A program made the position numbers and the translations under genes. From Actomonas sp051209155 (lineage in GTDB: Bacteria > Verrucomicrobiota > Verrucomicrobiia > Opitutales > Opitutaceae): a DNA stretch of 64,000 nucleotides. Shown piece by piece: positions 24,980 to 32,762 of this stretch. Where the stretch lies: assembly GCA_051209155.1 (NCBI GenBank), contig JBPJGB010000001.1. One strand, 5' to 3'. The notes beneath the pieces are model-generated. The model was not told the origin of the DNA and made no database searches. It was given only the letters and a program-made list of their open reading frames with translations. Each line of letters begins with the position of its first letter. Within the stretch, counting starts at the first letter, position 1.

Positions 24980-25597
24980 ATGCTCCGTTGGGTGACTTGG
25001 GCCGGTATGTTGGGTCTGATGGCAATCGGGTCGCTGCGGGCCACGACCGTGGTGCCGCCGTCGTTTGAGGAGCTGGTGCGGGAGTCGGACTACGTGGTGC
25101 GGGGTCGGGTGACCGCGGTCGAATCGGCCTGGCAACAACGGGGCGAGTCACGGGTGATCGTGACGCAGGTGCGAGTGGAGGTGCTCGAGGTGATCGCGGG
25201 CACCCCACCGGAACCGTTGGTGCTGACCATGCTGGGCGGCAAGGTGGGGGAACAGGAGATGGTGCTCGAAGGCGCGCCGCGCTTTGTGGTGGGCAGCGAG
25301 GACATCCTGTTCGTGCGGGGCAACGGCCGCATGGTGTCGCCGCTCACCCGCATCATGCACGGGCGTTACCGGATTGAGACCGATCCGACCGGCCGCGCCT
25401 TTGTGGCGCGGGACAACGGTGAGCCGCTGACGGCGACCGCCGAAGTAGCGCAGCCCTTGCATGCGGCGGAGGGGGCGACGGAGTTATCGCGGGCCGCGCA
25501 GGTGGAGCGGGCGCTGAGCCCGGCGGAGTTTGCGCGCCAGATCCGGGCGGTGAAGCCGGTCAACCCGATCAGTCAAGACCGTGAGCAGCTCAAGTAA
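24980..25597 (+). CDS. Secreted protein of unknown function
   Basis: A 205-residue protein. The ATG at 24980 gives a signal peptide (MLRWVTWAGMLGLMAIGSLR); in-frame GTGs at 24944 and 24962 are alternatives. The mature part resembles a small OB- or beta-barrel-like domain (LVRESDYVVRGRVTAVESAW, RVEVLEVIAGTPPEP), seen in many secreted proteins with no known activity. It overlaps the matrixin gene by 17 bp, so the pair is an operon and the products may work together. Confidence 0.72.
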   Translation: MLRWVTWAGMLGLMAIGSLRATTVVPPSFEELVRESDYVVRGRVTAVESAWQQRGESRVIVTQVRVEVLEVIAGTPPEPLVLTMLGGKVGEQEMVLEGAPRFVVGSEDILFVRGNGRMVSPLTRIMHGRYRIETDPTGRAFVARDNGEPLTATAEVAQPLHAAEGATELSRAAQVERALSPAEFARQIRAVKPVNPISQDREQLK

Positions 25598-28500
25598 ACG
25601 GGGCGCCGTCGGCCTGTGGCTGGGTCTGGTGGTCGCGGCGGTTGCGCCGGCCTACGTCTTCATCACCGATGAAAGCGGCATCTATGTGGTGACCTGGCCG
25701 CGGGGTGAGGTGCCGATGGTCAACAACCTGGACGACACCACGGTGCTGGCTGATGGCACGACTCAGCATGGCAGCGCCGAAGCGGCCCTGGCGGAGTGGA
25801 ACACGCTGCTGGGCAACGTGCAGTTCAGCTCGACGAGTGGCGCGGTCGGATCATTTCAATCGGGCAATGGCGTCAACGAGATCGTCGAGGCGGGGGAGAT
25901 CGATGTTTATGTGTTTGGTCCGGGCACGCTGGCGGTGACCCTGTCGTATCGGGATGGCAACTACCGCACGGAATCGGACGTGGTGTTCAACAGCGCGTTT
26001 ACGTGGGACGCCTACCGGGGCCCCCTGCAAAGCGGGCGCAGCGACCTGTTGCGGGTGGCGCTGCATGAGTTTGGCCACGTGCTGGGCTTGGATCACCCGG
26101 ATCAGGCGTCGCCGGTGCAGGCCGTGACAGCCCTGATGAACAGCACGGTGAGCAATGTGGACGCGTTGCAGACCGACGACATCGACGGCGGGCGTTACCT
26201 TTACGGCGCGGTCGATTCGCCGCCGGTGAACGACGATTTTGCGAATGCGATCAGGGTGACGCTCGACGAGAATGGCACCGCGAGTGTGACCGGCACAACG
26301 GTGCAGGCGGGGGCCGAGCCCGGGGAGCCGTTGCTGGATCCCGATTATCCCAGCGGTCGCTCGGCGTGGTGGACCTGGACGGCGCCGACGAGCGGGCTGT
26401 TGCATGCGAACACGCTCGGCAGCCGCTTCGACACCTTCATGGGCGCGTTCACGGGGGACCGGGTGGACGCGCTGGAGCTCGTGGCGAAGAACGACGATGT
26501 CGATCCCGGCGTCATCCGCACGAGCACGCTCTCGTTCCGGGTCGAACCCGGGACCGCCTATCACTTTTTGGTCGATGGCTGGGACGGCTACGAAGGTGGT
26601 GTGCAATTCAACCTGGAGTTGCTGGCCGACTCCGGTCCCACGATCGAAGTGGCGACTCCGCGTATCGTCGGCGAGCGCGGTGAACCGGTGACGCTGGCGG
26701 TGAACGCGACGGCGGAGTTTGGCGGCGCGCTGAGTTACCAGTGGAGTCGGAACAACCGCCTGATCGGAGGTGCGACATCCGCCGAGCTGATCCTGCCGAA
26801 TTTTCGCAACGCCGACGCGGGGGCCTATGCGGTGACCGTGACCGAAGCGGGCGGTGGCACCGGCACCGGGCTCGTGTATGTGCTGCCCGACTACGACGGG
26901 ACGGACGTGGTGACGTGGGGTGGCGCGCCGACGGACGGCAAGCGGGCGTTGCCGACCTTTGCCCAAGCGGTGCTGCAGGTGGAGCTGGGCGGAGCGCATG
27001 GTCTCGCCCTGCAGCGCGACGGCACGGTGCTGGGCTGGGGCAGCCCGGCGGGTTTGGAGGCCTTTGGCCAAGAGACGCCGCCGGAAGGTTTGACCGACGT
27101 GGTGGCGATCGCGGCGGGTGAGCGACACTCGTTGGCGCTGCGGGCGGACGGCACGGTGGTGGCGTGGGGTTCAAATGAATACAACCAGTTGTTGGTGCCG
27201 TGGGATCTGCGTGACGTGATTGCGATCGGCGCCGGGGCGTTCTATTCGGTCGCGTTGCGGGCGGATGGCGAGGTGGTGATTTGGGGATACGCGACCGAGT
27301 CGGGGCAGGAGTTGGCGGTGCCGGAGGCGGTGAGCAACGTGGTGCGCCTGGCGAGTGGATCCTACTTTGTGCTGGCGGAGTTGGCGGATGGGACCGTCAC
27401 GGCGTGGGGTGACCCGAACGATTTGAAGCTCGTGGTGCCGGCGTTGTCGGATGTGCGGGATCTGAGTGCCGGCACCAACCACGCGTTGGCGGTGTCGACC
27501 GGCGGGGTGGTGAGTGGTTGGGGCGACAACAGTGGCGGGCAGCTCGACGCGCCGGGCGATCTCGGGACAGTGGTGGCGGTGATGGCGGGCGCGGATTTTT
27601 CGGTGGCCTTGCTCGACGATGCGACGGTGCGGGCGTGGGGCAGTTCCGCCGACGATGAGACCGCGGTGCCGTTGGGACTCGATCGGGTGGTGCAGATCGA
27701 GACTGGGCGCGCGACGAGTGTCGCGTTACGGGACCTGTCGGCGCCGGTGATCTTCGCTAGTCCGGTCGCGACCGGCGGCAGTGAAGGCGCGCCGATCGCG
27801 TTGACGGTCGACGTCGCAGGCACGCCGCCGCTGATGTATCAATGGTGGCATGACGGCACCGAAATCGCCGAAGCGGACGCGGCGACGTTGACGCTGAGCG
27901 GTGCGCTCGCCGATGCCGGCGACTATTACGTGACGGTCAGCAACGGCATGGACAGCGTGAGCACGGTTCCGGTCGAGGTGGTGGTGTTGCCCACGGGCGT
28001 GAATGAGCGGGCACAACACGGTGTCACGCAGATGATCGGGGAGGGTGTGGCCAACGACTCCTGGTTGCTGGCGGGCCGGGCCGAGTGGTTGGACGGTGTG
28101 ACGGCGGTGCAGTGGCAGACGCTGGTGCCGGCGGGGTGGACCGTCACCGGTGATGTCACGCAAAGCGCGGCGGCCGCGGTGGCGCCGACCGTCGGCGAAG
28201 ATGCCTTGGCGGAGTGGAGCTGGACCGAGGCCCCGGCGGTCGCCGTGACAGTGGCGATGCGGTTGAGCGCGACGGAGCCCTTTGCCGGCACGGTGGAGCT
28301 CGCGAGTCTGGTGTCAGTCACGCGAACGGGCCAGCCGGTGCAAGTGCTGGCCGAGCCCGATCCGCTGTTGCTGCGCTCGAGCCGCCACAGTGCCGACCGC
28401 GATGGTGATCGCACGATCGATCTCAGCGAATTGTTGCGGGTGATCGAACTCTACAACACGCGGGCGGGCACGGAGCGAACGGGCGTGTATCACCGAAACG

Positions 28501-28709
28501 TGGAAACGGAGGACGGTTATGCGCCCGGCACCAGCGAAGCAACGAACCCGGCCGGATTCCACAGTGCCGACATCGACCGCGACGGTGCGCTGAGCCTCAG
28601 CGAGCTGCTGCGGGTGATCGAACTCTACAACACCCGTAGTGGCACGACGCGCACGGGGGCGTATCATATCGATGCGGCGACGGAGGACGGGTTTACACCC
28701 GATAACTGA
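25581..28709 (+). CDS. Large secreted matrixin-type metalloprotease with RCC1-like and EF-hand-like repeats
   Basis: A 1042-residue modular protein, GTG start overlapping the upstream gene. After a signal or anchor segment comes a zinc metalloprotease domain with LHEFGHVLGLDH (H162, E163, H166, H172), the matrixin HExxHxxGxxH motif. Then come a pre-peptidase C-terminal-like domain (about 220-350), an Ig-like domain (about 355-430), five or six RCC1-like repeats (about 445-715; VVAWGSNEYNQL, VVSGWGDNSGGQL), and a second Ig-like domain. Two EF-hand/dockerin-like repeats sit at the C-terminus (936-971 and 994-1029). Their shared core is SELLRVIELYNTR, then RTGxYH. It is probably an extracellular or surface-attached protease. 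Confidence 0.82.
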   Translation: MSSSSKRGAVGLWLGLVVAAVAPAYVFITDESGIYVVTWPRGEVPMVNNLDDTTVLADGTTQHGSAEAALAEWNTLLGNVQFSSTSGAVGSFQSGNGVNEIVEAGEIDVYVFGPGTLAVTLSYRDGNYRTESDVVFNSAFTWDAYRGPLQSGRSDLLRVALHEFGHVLGLDHPDQASPVQAVTALMNSTVSNVDALQTDDIDGGRYLYGAVDSPPVNDDFANAIRVTLDENGTASVTGTTVQAGAEPGEPLLDPDYPSGRSAWWTWTAPTSGLLHANTLGSRFDTFMGAFTGDRVDALELVAKNDDVDPGVIRTSTLSFRVEPGTAYHFLVDGWDGYEGGVQFNLELLADSGPTIEVATPRIVGERGEPVTLAVNATAEFGGALSYQWSRNNRLIGGATSAELILPNFRNADAGAYAVTVTEAGGGTGTGLVYVLPDYDGTDVVTWGGAPTDGKRALPTFAQAVLQVELGGAHGLALQRDGTVLGWGSPAGLEAFGQETPPEGLTDVVAIAAGERHSLALRADGTVVAWGSNEYNQLLVPWDLRDVIAIGAGAFYSVALRADGEVVIWGYATESGQELAVPEAVSNVVRLASGSYFVLAELADGTVTAWGDPNDLKLVVPALSDVRDLSAGTNHALAVSTGGVVSGWGDNSGGQLDAPGDLGTVVAVMAGADFSVALLDDATVRAWGSSADDETAVPLGLDRVVQIETGRATSVALRDLSAPVIFASPVATGGSEGAPIALTVDVAGTPPLMYQWWHDGTEIAEADAATLTLSGALADAGDYYVTVSNGMDSVSTVPVEVVVLPTGVNERAQHGVTQMIGEGVANDSWLLAGRAEWLDGVTAVQWQTLVPAGWTVTGDVTQSAAAAVAPTVGEDALAEWSWTEAPAVAVTVAMRLSATEPFAGTVELASLVSVTRTGQPVQVLAEPDPLLLRSSRHSADRDGDRTIDLSELLRVIELYNTRAGTERTGVYHRNVETEDGYAPGTSEATNPAGFHSADIDRDGALSLSELLRVIELYNTRSGTTRTGAYHIDAATEDGFTPDN

Positions 28710-28774
28710 CGCGGCCGGCGGGAATGCAATCGGGCTCGCCGCGGGTGAGGTGGGGTTGGCAGACTGCACGCTCT

Positions 28775-29584
28775 ATGAAACCCCTTCGCTCCGTTCTGTC
28801 GTTTTTCGCGCTATCGATTCTCGCTGTGTCACTTTCCGCCACGCCCAAGCTGGGGCTGCAGACGTGGACGTGTCGGCACATGAGTTTTGAGGAGGCGGTG
28901 GTTTTCGCGGCGGAGCATGGCATCACGCAGTTGGAACTGTTTCGGGCGCACCTCGACCCCTCCGCGCCGCGCGAGAAGCTGCTCGAGCAGAAAGCGTTTT
29001 TGGCCGAGCACGGCGTCACCGCCTACTCGATCGGTGTGAGCGGCACCTCCATGGACAAGGAGGAGAATAGGCAGCTCTTCGAACTCGCCAAGCTCTTCGA
29101 CATGAAGGTCATCGTGGTCGAGCCGCGCGAACCCGCGCAGTGGGACGTGCTCGAGGAACTGGTCAAGGAATACGACATCAAGCTCGCCGTGCACAACCAC
29201 GGCACCGGCACCGTCTACGGCAATCCCGCCACGGTGAAGCATGTGCTCGCCGAGCGTGACCACCGGATCGGCGTGTGCATGGACATCGGTTGGGTGACCG
29301 CCGCGGGCTTTGATGCGGAGACGATCTTCCGCAACTATGGCGACCGGGTTTACGACATGCACCTCAAGGACAAGCGGCTCGATATGGAGGATGCGCCGGG
29401 TCGCCCGAAGGACACCTTCATCGGCCTCGGCAACGCCAACTACGCCGGTCTCATCGACGCGATCAAAGAGAAGAACTGGTCGGGCGTGATGGCGATCGAG
29501 ACCGACAGCCCGGAGTTTCACAACGATCCGACCGAATTCGTGAAGGCCGCAAAGGCCTTCTTCGACGCGCATTTCGCGGAGTAA
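28775..29584 (+). CDS. Exported sugar-phosphate isomerase/epimerase-like TIM-barrel protein
   Basis: A 269-residue protein. The ATG at 28775 gives a signal peptide (MKPLRSVLSFFALSILAVSL). The mature part is a xylose-isomerase-like TIM barrel: KLGLQTWTCRHMSFEEAV, VIVVEPREPAQWDVLEEL, KLAVHNHGTGTVYGNPATVK and GVCMDIGWVTAAGFDAETIF. Metal-ligand candidates are the E of VVEPRE, the H of HLKDKR and the late E of MAIETD. Exported members are common in Verrucomicrobia and Planctomycetes. The reaction (sugar epimerisation or an inositol-type dehydration) cannot be fixed. Confidence 0.82.
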   Translation: MKPLRSVLSFFALSILAVSLSATPKLGLQTWTCRHMSFEEAVVFAAEHGITQLELFRAHLDPSAPREKLLEQKAFLAEHGVTAYSIGVSGTSMDKEENRQLFELAKLFDMKVIVVEPREPAQWDVLEELVKEYDIKLAVHNHGTGTVYGNPATVKHVLAERDHRIGVCMDIGWVTAAGFDAETIFRNYGDRVYDMHLKDKRLDMEDAPGRPKDTFIGLGNANYAGLIDAIKEKNWSGVMAIETDSPEFHNDPTEFVKAAKAFFDAHFAE

Positions 29585-29612
29585 GTGGCAGCGTGCGTGG
29601 TGGATGCTGGTG

Positions 29613-29706
29613 CCGGGCTCGCTGAGCCCGGTTCAGCGGAGAGGGGGTAGCACGGGCGATGCGTGCGAAGAGGCAGCCGGACCGGGGTCACCGACCCCGG
29701 CTACAG
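29613..29706. repeat. Two copies of the dispersed palindrome
   Basis: CCGGGCTC-GCT-GAGCCCGG at 29613-29631 (no CTACAG end) and CCGGGGTC-ACC-GACCCCGG with CTACAG at 29682-29706. Both stems are perfect. They lie in the 154 bp gap between the convergent isomerase-like and GNAT genes. Confidence 0.85.
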
Positions 29707-29738
29707 CGGTGAGGGTGGCGAGCCGACCCAGCGAAGTG

Positions 29739-30554
29739 TCAGAGGCGTTTCACCATTTGGGTTTGCGAGAGGTCGCCGGGCGTGAAGCCCGCGTCGAGGA
29801 AACAGGGTGACCAGGTTTCCGGGAACAGCGCGGGGACGCGCCAGCGGTGTTGGGGCCACATTGAAAGCACCTGTCGCAGGGCGGTGGATGCGCCTTCGCG
29901 GTCGGCGCCGACGAGACCGCGCACGGCGTTGAGGTCTTCACCGACATGAGCGACCAGCACCGACAGGCCGTCGACCTGGACGACACTGTGCCGGGCGGGG
30001 TCGACGTTGGTGAGTGTCGCAGCAGAGATTTGCCACGGGAGATCGCTTGCCTCTTCCGCCCGGGCGGCCGCAGTGAAGTCGTTGAGGTCCACGTTGGTCG
30101 TCGGACCAGGATCGCTGTCGTGGGTCGCGCCGCGCTCGAAACTGAGGAGCTGGCGAATGGGTTCGAACCCGGCGCTTCGGTAGAGTTTTTGCGCGGTTTC
30201 GTTTTGGTTGATGACCTCGAGGACCATCGTGGTGTCGCCGCGCTTGTGGGCATCGACGAGGGTTTGCTCGAGCAGGGCGCGGCCTAGTCCGTGACCGCGC
30301 GCTTCCGGTGTCAGAGCCATGCCGGCGAGGCGGCAGGTGGAGCCACGCCGGGCGATGAGGGCGACACCTGCGGCCTGGTCGCCGTCGTGGATCACGCGGC
30401 TGGCCGCGAAGTCGATCTGGTCGGACCGGGCCATCGCCGACAGGGAATCGGCGGTGAACTGCAGCGGCACCAAGTAGTCGGCGAAACCGCGGTTGAGCAG
30501 CGCGGCGGTTTCGGGGAGTCCGATTTCCTGAGCCGATCGAAAGTTGGCGGGCAT
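29739..30554 (-). CDS. GNAT family N-acetyltransferase
   Basis: A 271-residue protein from the ATG at 30554. The acetyl-CoA-binding region is clear in LAGMALTPEARGHGLGRALL, followed by VLEVINQNETAQKLYRSAGF. The C-terminal 110 residues or so go beyond a single GNAT fold and look like a partial second GNAT-like unit (SVLVAHVGEDLNAVRGLVGA). The substrate is unknown. The frame runs on into the ThuA-like region upstream, but the hairpin and codon pattern show that this is not coding. Confidence 0.83.
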   Translation of the reverse strand: MPANFRSAQEIGLPETAALLNRGFADYLVPLQFTADSLSAMARSDQIDFAASRVIHDGDQAAGVALIARRGSTCRLAGMALTPEARGHGLGRALLEQTLVDAHKRGDTTMVLEVINQNETAQKLYRSAGFEPIRQLLSFERGATHDSDPGPTTNVDLNDFTAAARAEEASDLPWQISAATLTNVDPARHSVVQVDGLSVLVAHVGEDLNAVRGLVGADREGASTALRQVLSMWPQHRWRVPALFPETWSPCFLDAGFTPGDLSQTQMVKRL

Positions 30555-30561
30555 GCGCGTG

Positions 30562-30595
30562 AAAATGAAAAAGCGCCGCGGGTTGGGCGGCGCTT
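30562..30595 (-). terminator. Rho-independent terminator after ThuA-like gene
   Basis: On the minus strand AAGCGCCGC-N7-GCGGCGCTT is a perfect 9-bp stem followed by TTTCATTTTC. It lies 24 bp after the ThuA-like stop codon and only about 17 bp before the GNAT start, so it also occupies the GNAT leader. Confidence 0.82.
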
Positions 30596-30618
30596 GGGGA
30601 TGGTGGCTGTGGGTGGGC

Positions 30619-31392
30619 TTATTCGGCGCGGAAGCCTTTGCCGGTGGCGGCCCAGTAGATGCCGCCGTAGACGTGGTGGAGGAAGCGGTCCTCGTTCCAG
30701 GTGGCGGGCAGGTGGCCGAAGGCGCTGTAGAAGACGCGGCCGCCGTCGTATTCATGGAACCAGGACAGCGGGTGGAGGTCGCCCATGCCCTTGGACTGCT
30801 TGGCGCCCCAGTTGGCGCGGATGTCGTAGGTGTCCTCGTCGACGGCGAGCAGGTATTGCAGGGCGTCGCTGCGAGGGGCGTCGAATTCATACCATTCCTC
30901 GGTGAAGAGGAAGCGCTTGGCGAAGCGGTCCATGCCGGGGAAGTTGGGCTCGAGCACTTCGACGGTGGCAGTCTGCACGGCGGGGTGGATGTGGAACATG
31001 TGGCCGAAGGCCTTCGTCCACCATTCCCACTCATACTCGGTGTCGGCGCCGCCGGCGTGAATGCCCACGATGCCGCCGCCGTTCTGGACGAATTTCTCGA
31101 CGGCGGCCTGCTGCTCGTCGGTGAGGATGTCACCGGTGGTGAGGGCGAAGATGATGACCTTGACGTCGGCGAGGTAACGGTCGTTGAGGACCATGCCGAG
31201 CATGTTGGGCCAGACCAACTCGAAGTCGTGGAGCTTGGCGAGGTCCTGCATGGCCGGCACGGCGGCGCCGATGGAGTCGTGATGCCAGCCGTCGGTGTTG
31301 GTGATGAGCAGGGCCTTGAACTGGGCGGCGCCGGCGGAGACCGCGAGCGCAGTGGAAAGGGTGAGGGCGGAAAGCAGGGAGCGGAGTTTCAT
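30619..31392 (-). CDS. Exported ThuA-like domain protein
   Basis: A 257-residue protein. The ATG at 31392 gives a signal peptide (MKLRSLLSALTLSTALAVSA). The ThuA (class I glutamine amidotransferase-like) fold shows in FKALLITNTDGWHHDSIGAA, VKVIIFALTTGDILTDEQQA, FVQNGGGIVGIHAGGADTEY and GGRVFYSAFGHLPATW. Members are named from a trehalose-use locus, but their activity is unsettled. It is last in the minus-strand run that starts with the TonB_C-like gene and is followed by a strong terminator. Confidence 0.85.
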   Translation of the reverse strand: MKLRSLLSALTLSTALAVSAGAAQFKALLITNTDGWHHDSIGAAVPAMQDLAKLHDFELVWPNMLGMVLNDRYLADVKVIIFALTTGDILTDEQQAAVEKFVQNGGGIVGIHAGGADTEYEWEWWTKAFGHMFHIHPAVQTATVEVLEPNFPGMDRFAKRFLFTEEWYEFDAPRSDALQYLLAVDEDTYDIRANWGAKQSKGMGDLHPLSWFHEYDGGRVFYSAFGHLPATWNEDRFLHHVYGGIYWAATGKGFRAE

Positions 31393-31472
31393 GGAGGATT
31401 CAGGCTTAGCGGATTCGGCGGTCATGCCCAGCCGAGAACGCGGCGGGCGGCATTATACGTTAGGCAGGTGGC

Positions 31473-32762
31473 TCAACGGAAAAAATCGGCGAGGTTGATC
31501 GTGGTGGTGCCGATGACGGGCTCGCCGTCGCGCAGGGCGGGCAGGAAGACCAGCTCGCGCAGAGCGGCGATGAGCAGGGGGGGCAGTTCGTCCGCCGACT
31601 CAGAGACATCGGGGGCAACCGGGATCGGCTGTCCCGGCTGGGCGCCGCCGGATTTTGTGCGCAGATCCGCCGCCGCGGGAATCGACTTGAGGAGCGCCTG
31701 CGCATCGGTCTCCGAGCGATGGATACTGAGCAGGTGGCCGTCGGCATCCACGTTGACCGCGAGGGTCTGATCGAAAATTTCCGGGGTGACGGAGGAGAAG
31801 AGGCTGGCGGGAGCCAGCGACCAAACCGGCTGGGGCGGGAGTTGGCCGTGGGGATGATCGGCGATGTGAGCGAGCAGGAGAAAGCGGTGGGCCTCGTCGG
31901 CGGTGAAGAAGGACGTGCGCTCGGAGAGGTTGGTGGGCAGCTCCTGGCCGTGGGCAAAGAGGTGGAGTTTCAGCGCGGTGAGCTCGAACCCGGGACGGAA
32001 TCCGGTCTGGCGCACCTTGATGCGGCGGGGTTCGGCGTCGATGGGACCGATGGCCTGGTGGAACACCGCGACGCCCGGTTCGCCAGCGGTCTTCAGGTGC
32101 GCCATCACGATGAGGTGGGCGTCGGTGACGGGTCGCGGCGCGACCAGGTCGAAGCTAAAAGTCAGCACATCGTTGTCGGCGGCATCGGCGGGCTCGAGCA
32201 CGTTCTCGGCGGTCAGGAAGGGGCCGTGGTGCACGCGAGCCGCGGGCGCGGACAGGGCGGAGTCGAACTCGGCGTGGGCCGCATGGGTGAGTTGGCGCTG
32301 GCGGTCGAGATCGTCCTCGCTGGGGGGGGCGAAGAGGTTGACGCCGGATTGCATGGAGCGGCCGGCGCGTTCGGCGGCGTATTCAAAAACCTGATTCATC
32401 TCGCGCAGGCGACGCTGGGTGGCGTCGGCCTGCACGGTGCTCTCGTAGCGCGTTTCCAGGTCGCGAATGATCACCGGCAGTCGTCCCACCTTGGGGCGGT
32501 GCGTCCAGCCGAAGGCCGGGATCTTGGCGATATCGCGGTAGTCTGGGGGCGAACCGGCGAGACGAGCGCGATCGCCCTCGAAACCGAGCACCGGCAGGGG
32601 GCCGTCCGCCGTGGGGACGAAGAGATCGATGCCGACAAAGACGCGATGATTGCTGACCTGCTGCGCGGGCAGCGATGCGGTCGCCGTCGTGAGGGCCAGG
32701 AGCGTCGGAATCAGGGGGCGAATCCGCGCGATCAAGGCCGAGCCGGGAAAGGGGCAGCGCAT
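31473..32762 (-). CDS. Secreted tandem-paralogue protein P1 (TonB_C-like C-terminus)
   Basis: A 429-residue protein, the most divergent of four tandem paralogues. A hydrophobic N-terminus precedes the family opening NHRVFVGIDLFVP. Shared blocks are PKVGRLPVIIRDLE, VAVFHQAIGPID, RRIKVRQTGFRPGFEL, LFAHGQELPTNLSE, FLLLAHIADH, VNVDADGHLLSIHRSE and the end ALRELVFLPALRDGEP then TTTINLADFFR. The last 110 residues read like a TonB C-terminal domain with an insertion. Unlike the others it lacks the QNNMxxYAQER block. Its ATG shares one base with the P2 stop (TGATG), implying coupled translation. The function is unknown. Confidence 0.75.
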   Translation of the reverse strand: MRCPFPGSALIARIRPLIPTLLALTTATASLPAQQVSNHRVFVGIDLFVPTADGPLPVLGFEGDRARLAGSPPDYRDIAKIPAFGWTHRPKVGRLPVIIRDLETRYESTVQADATQRRLREMNQVFEYAAERAGRSMQSGVNLFAPPSEDDLDRQRQLTHAAHAEFDSALSAPAARVHHGPFLTAENVLEPADAADNDVLTFSFDLVAPRPVTDAHLIVMAHLKTAGEPGVAVFHQAIGPIDAEPRRIKVRQTGFRPGFELTALKLHLFAHGQELPTNLSERTSFFTADEAHRFLLLAHIADHPHGQLPPQPVWSLAPASLFSSVTPEIFDQTLAVNVDADGHLLSIHRSETDAQALLKSIPAAADLRTKSGGAQPGQPIPVAPDVSESADELPPLLIAALRELVFLPALRDGEPVIGTTTINLADFFR

